Assembly: GCA_900539115.1 (NCBI GenBank)
Contig: UQAQ01000004.1
Span: forward strand, 1 to 64,000
Source of the DNA: an uncultured Roseburia sp.
Lineage (GTDB): Bacteria; Bacillota; Clostridia; Lachnospirales; Lachnospiraceae
Length of the DNA: 64,000 bases
Reading direction: 5' to 3'
Part shown: positions 17,605-25,456 of the stretch, piece by piece
How the letters are laid out: each line of letters begins with the position of its first letter
How positions within the stretch are numbered: the first letter of the stretch is position 1
Program-made: the position numbers and the translations under genes
Notes under the pieces: generated by a model
What the model was told of the DNA's origin: nothing
Databases searched by the model: none
The model's input: the letters and a program-made list of their open reading frames with translations, nothing else

Positions 17605-17677
17605 TTTTTATCCCGTCCTTAAAATCTATTTTTTCAAGATTTACATCTTTTTTCTGCATGACATAAATAACAGACCT

Positions 17678-17706
17678 ATTATATCAAAAAAACACACAGG
17701 TTACAA
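17678..17706 (-). promoter_or_regulatory. Sigma-A promoter of the LCP-like/WecG-like/YitT operon
   Basis: On the minus strand TTGTAA, 17-base spacer and a perfect TATAAT. The leader is about 65 bases. The opposite-facing SDR gene starts 94 bases away, so the region is a divergent promoter; its own -10 may be TACACT at 17755-17760, but no clear -35 was found. Confidence 0.75.
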
Positions 17707-17799
17707 GTTTTTTTACATTTTTGTTTTTTATCTTTTCTTTCTTCCGTTTTCGTGCTACACTAAGGTCAATTAAAAAACACATTCAGAAAGGAAAATTTC

Positions 17800-18531
17800 A
17801 TGACAAAAACTGCAATTATTACGGGTGCTTCCAAAGGGATCGGTGCAGCTACCGCCCTCTCTCTTGCTAAAAACGGATATGACCTTTTTTTGTGCGGAAA
17901 TCATTCCACACAGGAACTGACGGAAATCTGCCGCCAATGCAGAACACTGGGATCACAATGTACTACGTATACCGGCGATCTGAGCAATCCTACAGAAGCA
18001 GAAAACATTGTGATGCAGACCCTTTCTCTTTATGAGCATATCGATGTACTTGTTAATAATGCCGGCATCTCACATATTGGCCTGATGCAGTCTATGTCGG
18101 AACAAGACTGGAATCATCTCCTGTCCGTCAACTTGTCTGCTGCATTTTATCTCTGTAAACAGGTTGTCCCTCATATGGTACAGCAAAAACAGGGAAAGAT
18201 TTTGAACATTTCATCCATCTGGGGCGAACACGGTGCTTCCTGTGAGGTCGCTTATTCTGCTGCAAAGGGTGGACTAAATACCTTTACGAAGGCCTTGGCA
18301 AAAGAACTTGCGCCAAGCGGAATCTCCGTCAATGCGATTTCCTGTGGTATGATCGATACACAGATGAATGCCGGATTTACTCCGGATGAAATCACGGAAA
18401 TCTGCGAAGAAATCCCTTGTGGACGCATGGCTTCTGCCGAAGAAGTAGGAGATTTTGCTGCCCTTTTATTAAAAGCCTCTCCGTATATGACCGGTCAGAT
18501 CATCGGTTTTGACGGTGGCTGGGGCGTCTGA
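17800..18531 (+). CDS. SDR family oxidoreductase, FabG-like
   Basis: 243 residues, classical short-chain dehydrogenase. Cofactor motif GASKGIG (8-14), NNAG near 90, catalytic Ser in NISSIWG, and the YSAAK Tyr/Lys pair. Closest in look to 3-oxoacyl-ACP reductase FabG, but no fatty-acid genes are adjacent, so the substrate may differ. The AAAGGA ribosome site is well placed. It is monocistronic: divergent promoter region before, bidirectional terminator after. Confidence 0.88.
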   Translation: MTKTAIITGASKGIGAATALSLAKNGYDLFLCGNHSTQELTEICRQCRTLGSQCTTYTGDLSNPTEAENIVMQTLSLYEHIDVLVNNAGISHIGLMQSMSEQDWNHLLSVNLSAAFYLCKQVVPHMVQQKQGKILNISSIWGEHGASCEVAYSAAKGGLNTFTKALAKELAPSGISVNAISCGMIDTQMNAGFTPDEITEICEEIPCGRMASAEEVGDFAALLLKASPYMTGQIIGFDGGWGV

Positions 18532-18550
18532 TTTCAAAAATTCAGGTCAC

Positions 18551-18586
18551 AAAAAAGAGGCTGCTTACACGGGCAGTCTCTTTTTT
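18551..18586. terminator. Bidirectional terminator between the SDR gene and the hydrogenase operon
   Basis: AAAAAAGAGGCTGC pairs with GGCAGTCTCTTTTTT (one G-T pair). Each arm ends in a run of six A or T, giving a U-tract in both directions. It stands 19 bases after the SDR stop and 10 bases after the hydA stop. Confidence 0.9.
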
Positions 18587-18596
18587 GTATAATCTA

Positions 18597-20312
18597 CTAT
18601 TTTCCGTAGTGAACGTGCAGCAATTCATGGGAACGTTCTTTTAACATTCCGGTTTCGTACATGGAAACCAAAGTCGGATTTTCTTCCGCTCTCTTCACGA
18701 TTGCTGATTTATCCGCTTTATACATTCCGTTTGCTCGTTCTTCTTTTACATGACGGTAACCAAACGGCTGTCCGGCTCCTCCGATACATCCGTAAGGACA
18801 CGCCATTACTTCTACAAAGTCAAGTTTTTCCTCGCCTTTTTGAAGTTTCTCGATCAATTTTTCTGCATTTCCTAAGCCGTTGACAACGCCCACACGAAGT
18901 GTCGTTCCTCCAACTTCTACTTCTGCTACTTTTGTGCCTTCCAGTCCGCGGATTCCGGAATACTGAAGTTCACGCAGTGCTTCGTTGTTTTTATCTGCCA
19001 CATGGCGAAGGGCAGCTTCCATCACACCGCCGGTAACACCAAAAATCACGCCGGCTCCGGAGTTAATGGAAAATGGCATATCCGGCGCACTTGGCTCGAT
19101 TTCATCAAACTGAATTCCCAATTCCTTGATCATCAGAATCAATTCTTTGGTTGTAATGACATAATCGACATCCGGTACTTCATTTCGCTTAAACTCTTCC
19201 CTGGCAGCCTCATGTTTTTTCGCTACACATGGCATAACGGCTACAGAAACCGTCTCCATTCCGGCTTCTTCGTCTGCCGGTTTGTAATATTCTTTCAACA
19301 CCGCACCAAACATTTCCATCGGCGATTTGCAGGTAGAAACATACGGAAGAAGTTCCGGATATTTAGTCTCTACAAAACGTACCCAAGCCGGACAACAGGA
19401 AGTAAATAACGGAAGACTGTTACCAAGAGGATACTTCTGTTCTCCGTTTTTCAATTTATACAACAGTTCATTCGCCTCTTCAATAACCGTCAGATCGGCA
19501 CTGAAGCTCGTGTCGAATACCGTGTCAAAGCCAAGCATGCGAAGGGCAGTAAAAATCTTTCCGATCGTGTTTTTTCCTGCCGGAAGACCAAACTCTTCTC
19601 CAATCGCCACACGAACCGCCGGTGCAATCTGAGCAACTACCCGTTTTCCCGGTGCATACAGGGCCTGCCACACTTCACGCAAATCATTTTTTATCGTAAT
19701 GGCTGCTGTCGGGCAGACTGCCGCACATTGTCCACAGTTTACACAGTCCGTCTCCGCAATCTTTTTACCAAACGCCGGACTTACTACCATATTGGCTCCG
19801 CGGAACGCAAAATCAATGGCACCGACATGCTGTACTTCATTACACATACGAACGCAGTCACCACATAGGATACATTTACTCGGATCACGCACGATGGACC
19901 GTGACGAATCATCGATGCATCGTTCCGGGTGCGTATTTGGAAAACGCACTTTTGAAAGACGGAATCGTGTCGCAAGCATCTGCAGACGGCAGTTACCATC
20001 TTTATCACAGATTGTACAATCACGGCAATGCGATGCCAAAAGCAGCTCAAGAATCATCTTTCTGTGCTGATGTAATTTGGATGTATTCGTCTTAATTACC
20101 ATTTTATCACGCGGTGGTGTCGAACAGGACGCAATTACACTCCCCCGCTCATCTTCTACCACACACATACGGCAGGCTCCATAAATGGACATATCCGAAT
20201 AATAGCAAAAGGTCGGTACATGAATCCCCGCTTTGCGGATTACCTGCAAAATATTTTTTTCATCCGTAAATTCTGTACGAATTCCGTCAATTATCATATA
20301 TTTTTTTGACAT
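18597..20312 (-). CDS. hydA: [FeFe] hydrogenase catalytic subunit (HydA/HndD type)
   Basis: 571 residues. N-terminal [2Fe-2S] domain (CYYSDMSIYGACRMC), a His-Cys3 cluster site (HCRDCTICDKDGNC), two [4Fe-4S] sites (CILCGDCVRMC, CVNCGQCAAVC), then the H-cluster domain with L1 TSCCPAW, L2 MPCVAKKHE and L3 MACPYGCIGGAGQP. It makes or consumes H2 as part of a multimeric NADH/ferredoxin-linked enzyme. The L3 motif has Tyr and Ala where Gly is usual (CPGGC, GGGQP). I chose the ATG at 20312 (AGGTG 6 bases upstream); a GTG three codons earlier is possible. It is the last gene of the operon. Confidence 0.95.
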   Translation of the reverse strand: MSKKYMIIDGIRTEFTDEKNILQVIRKAGIHVPTFCYYSDMSIYGACRMCVVEDERGSVIASCSTPPRDKMVIKTNTSKLHQHRKMILELLLASHCRDCTICDKDGNCRLQMLATRFRLSKVRFPNTHPERCIDDSSRSIVRDPSKCILCGDCVRMCNEVQHVGAIDFAFRGANMVVSPAFGKKIAETDCVNCGQCAAVCPTAAITIKNDLREVWQALYAPGKRVVAQIAPAVRVAIGEEFGLPAGKNTIGKIFTALRMLGFDTVFDTSFSADLTVIEEANELLYKLKNGEQKYPLGNSLPLFTSCCPAWVRFVETKYPELLPYVSTCKSPMEMFGAVLKEYYKPADEEAGMETVSVAVMPCVAKKHEAAREEFKRNEVPDVDYVITTKELILMIKELGIQFDEIEPSAPDMPFSINSGAGVIFGVTGGVMEAALRHVADKNNEALRELQYSGIRGLEGTKVAEVEVGGTTLRVGVVNGLGNAEKLIEKLQKGEEKLDFVEVMACPYGCIGGAGQPFGYRHVKEERANGMYKADKSAIVKRAEENPTLVSMYETGMLKERSHELLHVHYGK

Positions 20313-20330
20313 TGTTTTCACCTGACCTTT

Positions 20331-22220
20331 CTAAACTTCCTGCACAGCACCAAAATTACAGCCTTCCTTGCAGGCTCCGCATTTGATGCATTTTGTCGTA
20401 TCAATGACATGAGGTTCTTTTACCGTTCCGGTAATTGCTCCTACCGGACACATTCTCGCACATTTGGTGCATCCTCGACAAAGATCAGGATCTATCTGCA
20501 ATGTCATCAGCGCCTTGCACTGGCCTGCCGGACATTTTTTATCAACAACATGAGCAATATACTCGTCACGGAAATATTTGAGCGTACTGATAACCGGTGA
20601 TGCCGCCGTCTTTCCCAGACCGCACAAGGCTGTCGCCGAAATCGTATCGGCAAGTTTTTCCAGCAGCTCAATATGCTCCATCGTACCTCGTCCTTCCGTG
20701 ATATCTGTGAGAAGTTCAAGCATTCTCTTCGTTCCCTCACGGCAAGGAACACATTTTCCACACGACTCATTCTGCGTAAAGTTCATAAAGAAGCGCGCAA
20801 CCTCTACCATACAGCTCTTATCATTCATAACAACCAGACCACCGGATCCGATCATGGCTCCTACTTTTTTCAGAGAGTCAAAATCCAGCTTCATATCCAG
20901 ATGATCTTCCGTCGCACTGATACAGAGACATCCGCCGGAAGGTCCACCGATCTGAACCGCTTTAAAATCTCCGCCTTTGACACCACCGCCGATGTCAAAA
21001 ATTACCTCTCGCAGCGTCGTACCCATCGGCACTTCGATCAATCCGGTATTGTTTACGTTTCCGGTAAGTGCAAACGCTTTCGTACCATGGTTGTTTTCCG
21101 GTCCAAATCCCTGATACCATTTTGCGCCATTTAAAATGATCGGAGGTACATTACAAAATGTCTCAACATTATTCAAAACGGTCGGTTTGTCAAACAATCC
21201 GTGTTCTACCGTACGCGGTGGTTTGACACGAGGCATGCCTCGGTTTCCTTCAATCGATGTCGTCAAAGCACTTCCTTCTCCACATACAAAAGCTCCTGCT
21301 CCCTGGCTGATGTGAAGGTCAAAATCAAATCCCGAGCCCAAAATATTTTTTCCCAGAAGTCCTTTGTCCATCGCTTTATCGATCGCCGTCTGCAGACGTT
21401 CTACCGCAAGCGGATACTCTGCACGCACATAAATATAGCCGTGATGTGCTCCCGTTGCAATCGCTGCGATCAGCATTCCTTCAATGACACGATGTGGTTC
21501 TCCCTCCATCATGGAACGATCCATAAATGCCCCGGGATCACCTTCATCACCGTTGCAGACAACGTATTTTTCTTCCACATCCTGGTCCAAGACTTGCTGC
21601 CATTTTCTTCCAGCAGGGAATCCGCCGCCTCCACGGCCACGGAGGGATGCCTCGCTCACTTCATCTACGATCTGCTGTGGTGTCATATCAAACAATGCTT
21701 TTGCGACAGCACTGTAACCACCGAGAGCTATGTATTCTGCGATGCTTTCCGCATTGATGCGTCCGCAGTACTCCAGGGCAATACGTGTCTGCTGTTTATA
21801 AAATGGGATATCTTCCTGTTTTACATAAGATTTCAACGTCTTATCGGTATATACCAGACGCTCTACCACTTCATCCCCAACAATACTTTTTTCTATAATT
21901 TCTTCACAGTCTTCTACCCTTACTTTCAAGTAAAGCCAGCCCATCGGTTCGATACGGAGCAATGGACCCATTTCACAAAAACCATGACAGCCGCTTTTCT
22001 TTAATCCAATACTTTGATCGTGCGGCTCTTTTTCCAAAGAAAGGGCACAGCGAAGTCCTTTTTCCTCAATGATTTCTTTCATTTTCGCATAAATTTCCAA
22101 GGAACCACCTGCAACACATCCGGTTCCTGCACAGATCAAAATCTGCTTTCTCTGACTGTTGAGAGAATCATGATATTCTTTCTGCTTCGCGATCAGCTGT
22201 TCTCTTGTCTCAATTTTCAT
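20331..22220 (-). CDS. hydB: Hydrogenase NADH-binding subunit (HydB/HndC, NuoF-like)
   Basis: 629 residues. N-terminal thioredoxin-like [2Fe-2S] domain (CAGTGC, then CHGFC), NuoF core with the FMN/NADH loop GRGGGGFPAGRKW and the [4Fe-4S] site ESCGKCVPCREG, and a C-terminal ferredoxin domain (CRGCTKCARMC, CIKCGACKEGC). This is the flavin subunit that passes electrons between NADH, ferredoxin and the H-cluster in electron-bifurcating hydrogenases. AAGGTGG lies 8 bases before the ATG at 22220, which overlaps the upstream gene by 11 bases. Confidence 0.95.
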   Translation of the reverse strand: MKIETREQLIAKQKEYHDSLNSQRKQILICAGTGCVAGGSLEIYAKMKEIIEEKGLRCALSLEKEPHDQSIGLKKSGCHGFCEMGPLLRIEPMGWLYLKVRVEDCEEIIEKSIVGDEVVERLVYTDKTLKSYVKQEDIPFYKQQTRIALEYCGRINAESIAEYIALGGYSAVAKALFDMTPQQIVDEVSEASLRGRGGGGFPAGRKWQQVLDQDVEEKYVVCNGDEGDPGAFMDRSMMEGEPHRVIEGMLIAAIATGAHHGYIYVRAEYPLAVERLQTAIDKAMDKGLLGKNILGSGFDFDLHISQGAGAFVCGEGSALTTSIEGNRGMPRVKPPRTVEHGLFDKPTVLNNVETFCNVPPIILNGAKWYQGFGPENNHGTKAFALTGNVNNTGLIEVPMGTTLREVIFDIGGGVKGGDFKAVQIGGPSGGCLCISATEDHLDMKLDFDSLKKVGAMIGSGGLVVMNDKSCMVEVARFFMNFTQNESCGKCVPCREGTKRMLELLTDITEGRGTMEHIELLEKLADTISATALCGLGKTAASPVISTLKYFRDEYIAHVVDKKCPAGQCKALMTLQIDPDLCRGCTKCARMCPVGAITGTVKEPHVIDTTKCIKCGACKEGCNFGAVQEV

Positions 22221-22707
22221 CGCCTGCACCACCTTTCGCTTCTTCCTGCAGGGATTGGATCAATTCCCTCGCTTTTGCCGGCGTCATCGCCGGATGAACA
22301 TGGTCGTTTACCGTACATACCGGTGCCAGTCCACAGGCACCAAGACAAGATACTGTCTCGACTGTAAAAAGCATATCCTCTGTAGTGGGCTTTTCTTCAC
22401 TTACTCCAAGAACTTTACGAAATTCTTCCAGAATCGGAACCGATTTACGTACATGACAAGCTGTTCCATCACATATCTTAATCACATATTTTCCCTTTGG
22501 CTCCAACGAAAAATTCTCATAAAACGTAGCAACCCCATAAATTTTTGCTTCACTTAGTTTCAATTTTTTTGCAATATAACTCAATGCCTCCTGAGGCAGA
22601 TAATGATACTCCTTTTGAATGTCCTGCATAATTGCGATCAAAAGGGTTGGATCATAATCGTGTTTTTGCAAAATCTCATCTAATTTTGCAATTTCCTGGT
22701 TTGTCAA
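22210..22707 (-). CDS. hydC: Hydrogenase [2Fe-2S] subunit (HydC/HndA, NuoE-like)
   Basis: About 165 residues, the normal NuoE-like size. Cluster ligands are in CDGTACHVR and CLGACGLAPVC. Start is an uncommon TTG at 22707 with AAAGGAG 8 bases upstream; an earlier in-frame TTG at 22725 lies before that site and would have none. First gene of the hydC-hydB-hydA operon, with a promoter at 22759-22787. No separate hndB gene is present, so this is the three-subunit form. Confidence 0.93.
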   Translation of the reverse strand: MTNQEIAKLDEILQKHDYDPTLLIAIMQDIQKEYHYLPQEALSYIAKKLKLSEAKIYGVATFYENFSLEPKGKYVIKICDGTACHVRKSVPILEEFRKVLGVSEEKPTTEDMLFTVETVSCLGACGLAPVCTVNDHVHPAMTPAKARELIQSLQEEAKGGAGDEN

Positions 22708-22758
22708 TTGTTCTTCTCCTTTCAAATAACCTATGGCAAAAAAACGCCTTATTGATAA

Positions 22759-22787
22759 ATTATATCATTTATTGGTTATCTTCGCAA
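22759..22787 (-). promoter_or_regulatory. Sigma-A promoter of the hydrogenase operon
   Basis: On the minus strand TTGCGA, 17-base spacer, perfect TATAAT. It overlaps the 3' end of the upstream yfhO-like gene, giving a leader of about 45 bases. The downstream leader holds a T-rich stretch but no obvious structured switch. Confidence 0.75.
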
Positions 22788-25442
22788 TGCTTTTTTGTTG
22801 ACTATTACCAAAGAAATAGCAAAAAGCGCCCCAATCATCGTCAAAATGACGCCAAATCTAAGTCCCGGAGTCTCATATGTTAGTAAAATTGTATGATTTT
22901 CTCCCTTTTCCAGATACGCACCTATATACATTTTATTGATTTCCTGAATTTCCGTCTCTTTTCCGTCAACCGTGAGATGGTATCCCCGGCGGTAAGGAAC
23001 CGCCAGACAAAGAATGCCATCTTCCTTGTTTGTCACCGTGCCGGAGATGCCATTTCTCAGTTTCTTCACCTCAGTCATTGGGTTCTGCATGAGATCCTGT
23101 ACACTCTCGTGGTAGTTCTCCATGGATACTTCCACGATCTCGATATCCTGCAATGTATAAACCGCCGGTCCATTCATACGGAAACGAAGTTCTTTCGTCT
23201 GTTTCTCTGCTACACTCCCCAGTGTAACCATATAATTGTCACGGTCAAGGTGGAAATCATAGGTCTCATCTGAAATCATAAATTCCCGCACAAGATCTCC
23301 CATCGTAACATTCGCCCACAAGGCATTTTTTTCTGATTTTTTGATTTTTAATCCGCGGAATCTCAAATAATATTCATACCCCGGCCGCATCGTGATCTGC
23401 GTCCGGAAACTGCCATTTTTCTGTTTGATCTTCAGCACACCCTGGTTCCAGTCAAAATTTTTTCGATCTGTCATCGTAAACGAAAGGGACGTCTTTTCTG
23501 CTTCCTTTACTTCTTCCTGCAATCCGGCATCTTCTGCTTTTTTTAACAAATTTGAATTTTCAGCAACCATTGCCGCATGAAGAAGCGCATTCTGCAGATC
23601 AAGCGCATCCAACTCATCCGCCGTATTTTCCGTCATATAGGCATGATATACATATCCGATCGACACCGGTTCCGTATTTTCATAAAGTGTGTCACTCTTC
23701 TTTTCAAACCCATATGGCACCATAGAAGATTCCCGGCATACGACATAGCGGACTCCTGCCAGCTGATCTAATATGCTTCTTCCATCCATTCCGATCAGAC
23801 GGTGGCTGTACATTAAACCGGAAGAATTTTCCAATGTCAGCATTAGTTTGGAAAATCCACCGCTGACAACACTGTAATACACACTGCATCCCAGATACGG
23901 ATGTGACGTCGCCCGCATCGTAACCGCGCGGTTCGGATTATACCCTTTGTCCGTCATCACATCAACTCGCTCCATTTTCGTTATATCGCTTGCCTTTGCT
24001 GCTTCCCGAACCGGCTTCCTGTCATATTGTTTCTGAACGGTTCCTGCCTTCAGATAGGTATCCTGAATATTGGCTCCAAACGGCTGATACATCAGATTTC
24101 CATTGATGATGACATTGCCTACTGTCAAAACCAATAACGCAAGACGCAGCTTCTTTTCTTCCTTTACAAAGGAAAGTAATACACACGCTGCGATCAAAAA
24201 TAAGATCATGCCTGCACTTTGAATCAATGTTTCTTTTCCTGCGGCAATCCCCGCCGCAATTCCATACAAAACGGCTCCGATCCGGATGCGTTTCTTCTGC
24301 GACGGATTCAGCCGATAGATCTCCGGCAGCATTTTTACCACAAGACAAGCCATAAAAAACGCGGAAATAAACATAAAACGATTGGTAATATATCCCATTC
24401 CGTTCATGACATATCCCACAAATGGCGAGCATACTGCAAGTATCGTCAGACCAAGACCGAGGATCCACCATTTCTTTTTGGCACGTTCTCCCATAAAAAC
24501 AACCATCACAGCGATAAATACCAGTGCCCCCATACTAAAATACCATACGGTGCTCGCATCATCTGCAGCTGTTACGGTCAAAAACTGTGTGATCAATTGT
24601 TTATAATATGTTCCACTGTATACAAAAAGGGAAGAAAGAGGAACTCTCTCCGTCCCACGGCTGCTTGCTAAAAAGCCAAAGACGGAGGGAATGAGAAGGA
24701 TTGACGACATCAAAACACCGGAAAGTGCAGGCAAAAATACCGCCAATAAATCTTTCCCTGCCTTTTTCAAACTGCCCGGTTTCCGCTTGATCTCGCCAAG
24801 TACAAAATACAAAACCGCGGCAAGTACGATCATATAAAAGAAATAGTAACCACTCAAAGCACAAAAGCATGTGGCAAGAATCATAACACCCGGTTTTCTT
24901 TGCTGCCAGATCCGCTCGATTCCAAGAAGAACAAACGGCAGATAGATCATTCCGTTCAAAAAAAACGGGTCTTTGATCGACCACAGCGCAAACCCACAGA
25001 ACACATAAAGAAAGGCACCTATAAGAGAATCTTTTTTGTTCCATTTTTTCCCATTTGCAAAGCACAAAAAAGCAATTCCGGAGACATACAGACGCAGTGC
25101 CACCAAGACCGCATACAGGATTTCCATACTCTTTTTCCCGGTAAAAAATACCGCAAGCAGAGAAAGTGGGTCTCCCAATCCATAATTACAAAATGTGGTA
25201 ATGATATCTTCGCCCTGTCCAATGCTGTAATCCATCATCGGAATCGAGAAATCCAAATGCAGTATCCCCGAGATCACGGTCCGGTAATATCTTCCTAAAT
25301 ATTGCAAAGCAGGATAATATTGACGAAATCCGTCTCCCTGCCAGACAAAACTTTTTCCATTGAGATACAATCCACAAAAAGTGCCCAGAAATACCGGGAT
25401 AAAAACTAATGTATAGATCAAAAACTGCTTTCTCTTTTTCAC
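22776..25442 (-). CDS. YfhO family multi-spanning membrane protein
   Basis: 888 residues starting at a GTG with GGAG 6 bases upstream. About 12-13 membrane helices in the first 430 residues, an extracytoplasmic beta-rich region (about 450-855) and a final helix. The N-terminal pattern with WQGDGFRQYYPALQYLGRYYR and the first-loop Asp is typical of YfhO, a GT-C-like family; Bacillus YfhO adds sugar to lipoteichoic acid. The preceding genes encode polysaccharide synthesis, so a role in decorating a surface polymer from a lipid-linked sugar is a fair inference. Confidence 0.87.
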   Translation of the reverse strand: MKKRKQFLIYTLVFIPVFLGTFCGLYLNGKSFVWQGDGFRQYYPALQYLGRYYRTVISGILHLDFSIPMMDYSIGQGEDIITTFCNYGLGDPLSLLAVFFTGKKSMEILYAVLVALRLYVSGIAFLCFANGKKWNKKDSLIGAFLYVFCGFALWSIKDPFFLNGMIYLPFVLLGIERIWQQRKPGVMILATCFCALSGYYFFYMIVLAAVLYFVLGEIKRKPGSLKKAGKDLLAVFLPALSGVLMSSILLIPSVFGFLASSRGTERVPLSSLFVYSGTYYKQLITQFLTVTAADDASTVWYFSMGALVFIAVMVVFMGERAKKKWWILGLGLTILAVCSPFVGYVMNGMGYITNRFMFISAFFMACLVVKMLPEIYRLNPSQKKRIRIGAVLYGIAAGIAAGKETLIQSAGMILFLIAACVLLSFVKEEKKLRLALLVLTVGNVIINGNLMYQPFGANIQDTYLKAGTVQKQYDRKPVREAAKASDITKMERVDVMTDKGYNPNRAVTMRATSHPYLGCSVYYSVVSGGFSKLMLTLENSSGLMYSHRLIGMDGRSILDQLAGVRYVVCRESSMVPYGFEKKSDTLYENTEPVSIGYVYHAYMTENTADELDALDLQNALLHAAMVAENSNLLKKAEDAGLQEEVKEAEKTSLSFTMTDRKNFDWNQGVLKIKQKNGSFRTQITMRPGYEYYLRFRGLKIKKSEKNALWANVTMGDLVREFMISDETYDFHLDRDNYMVTLGSVAEKQTKELRFRMNGPAVYTLQDIEIVEVSMENYHESVQDLMQNPMTEVKKLRNGISGTVTNKEDGILCLAVPYRRGYHLTVDGKETEIQEINKMYIGAYLEKGENHTILLTYETPGLRFGVILTMIGALFAISLVIVNKKALRR

Positions 25443-25456
25443 ATTGATCTCCTTTC

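Noticed and set aside
21201..22004. A 267-codon plus-strand frame opposite the hydrogenase subunit gene
   Set aside because: Composition is Phe/Ser/Cys-rich with no domain; the opposite strand encodes a complete NuoF-like protein.
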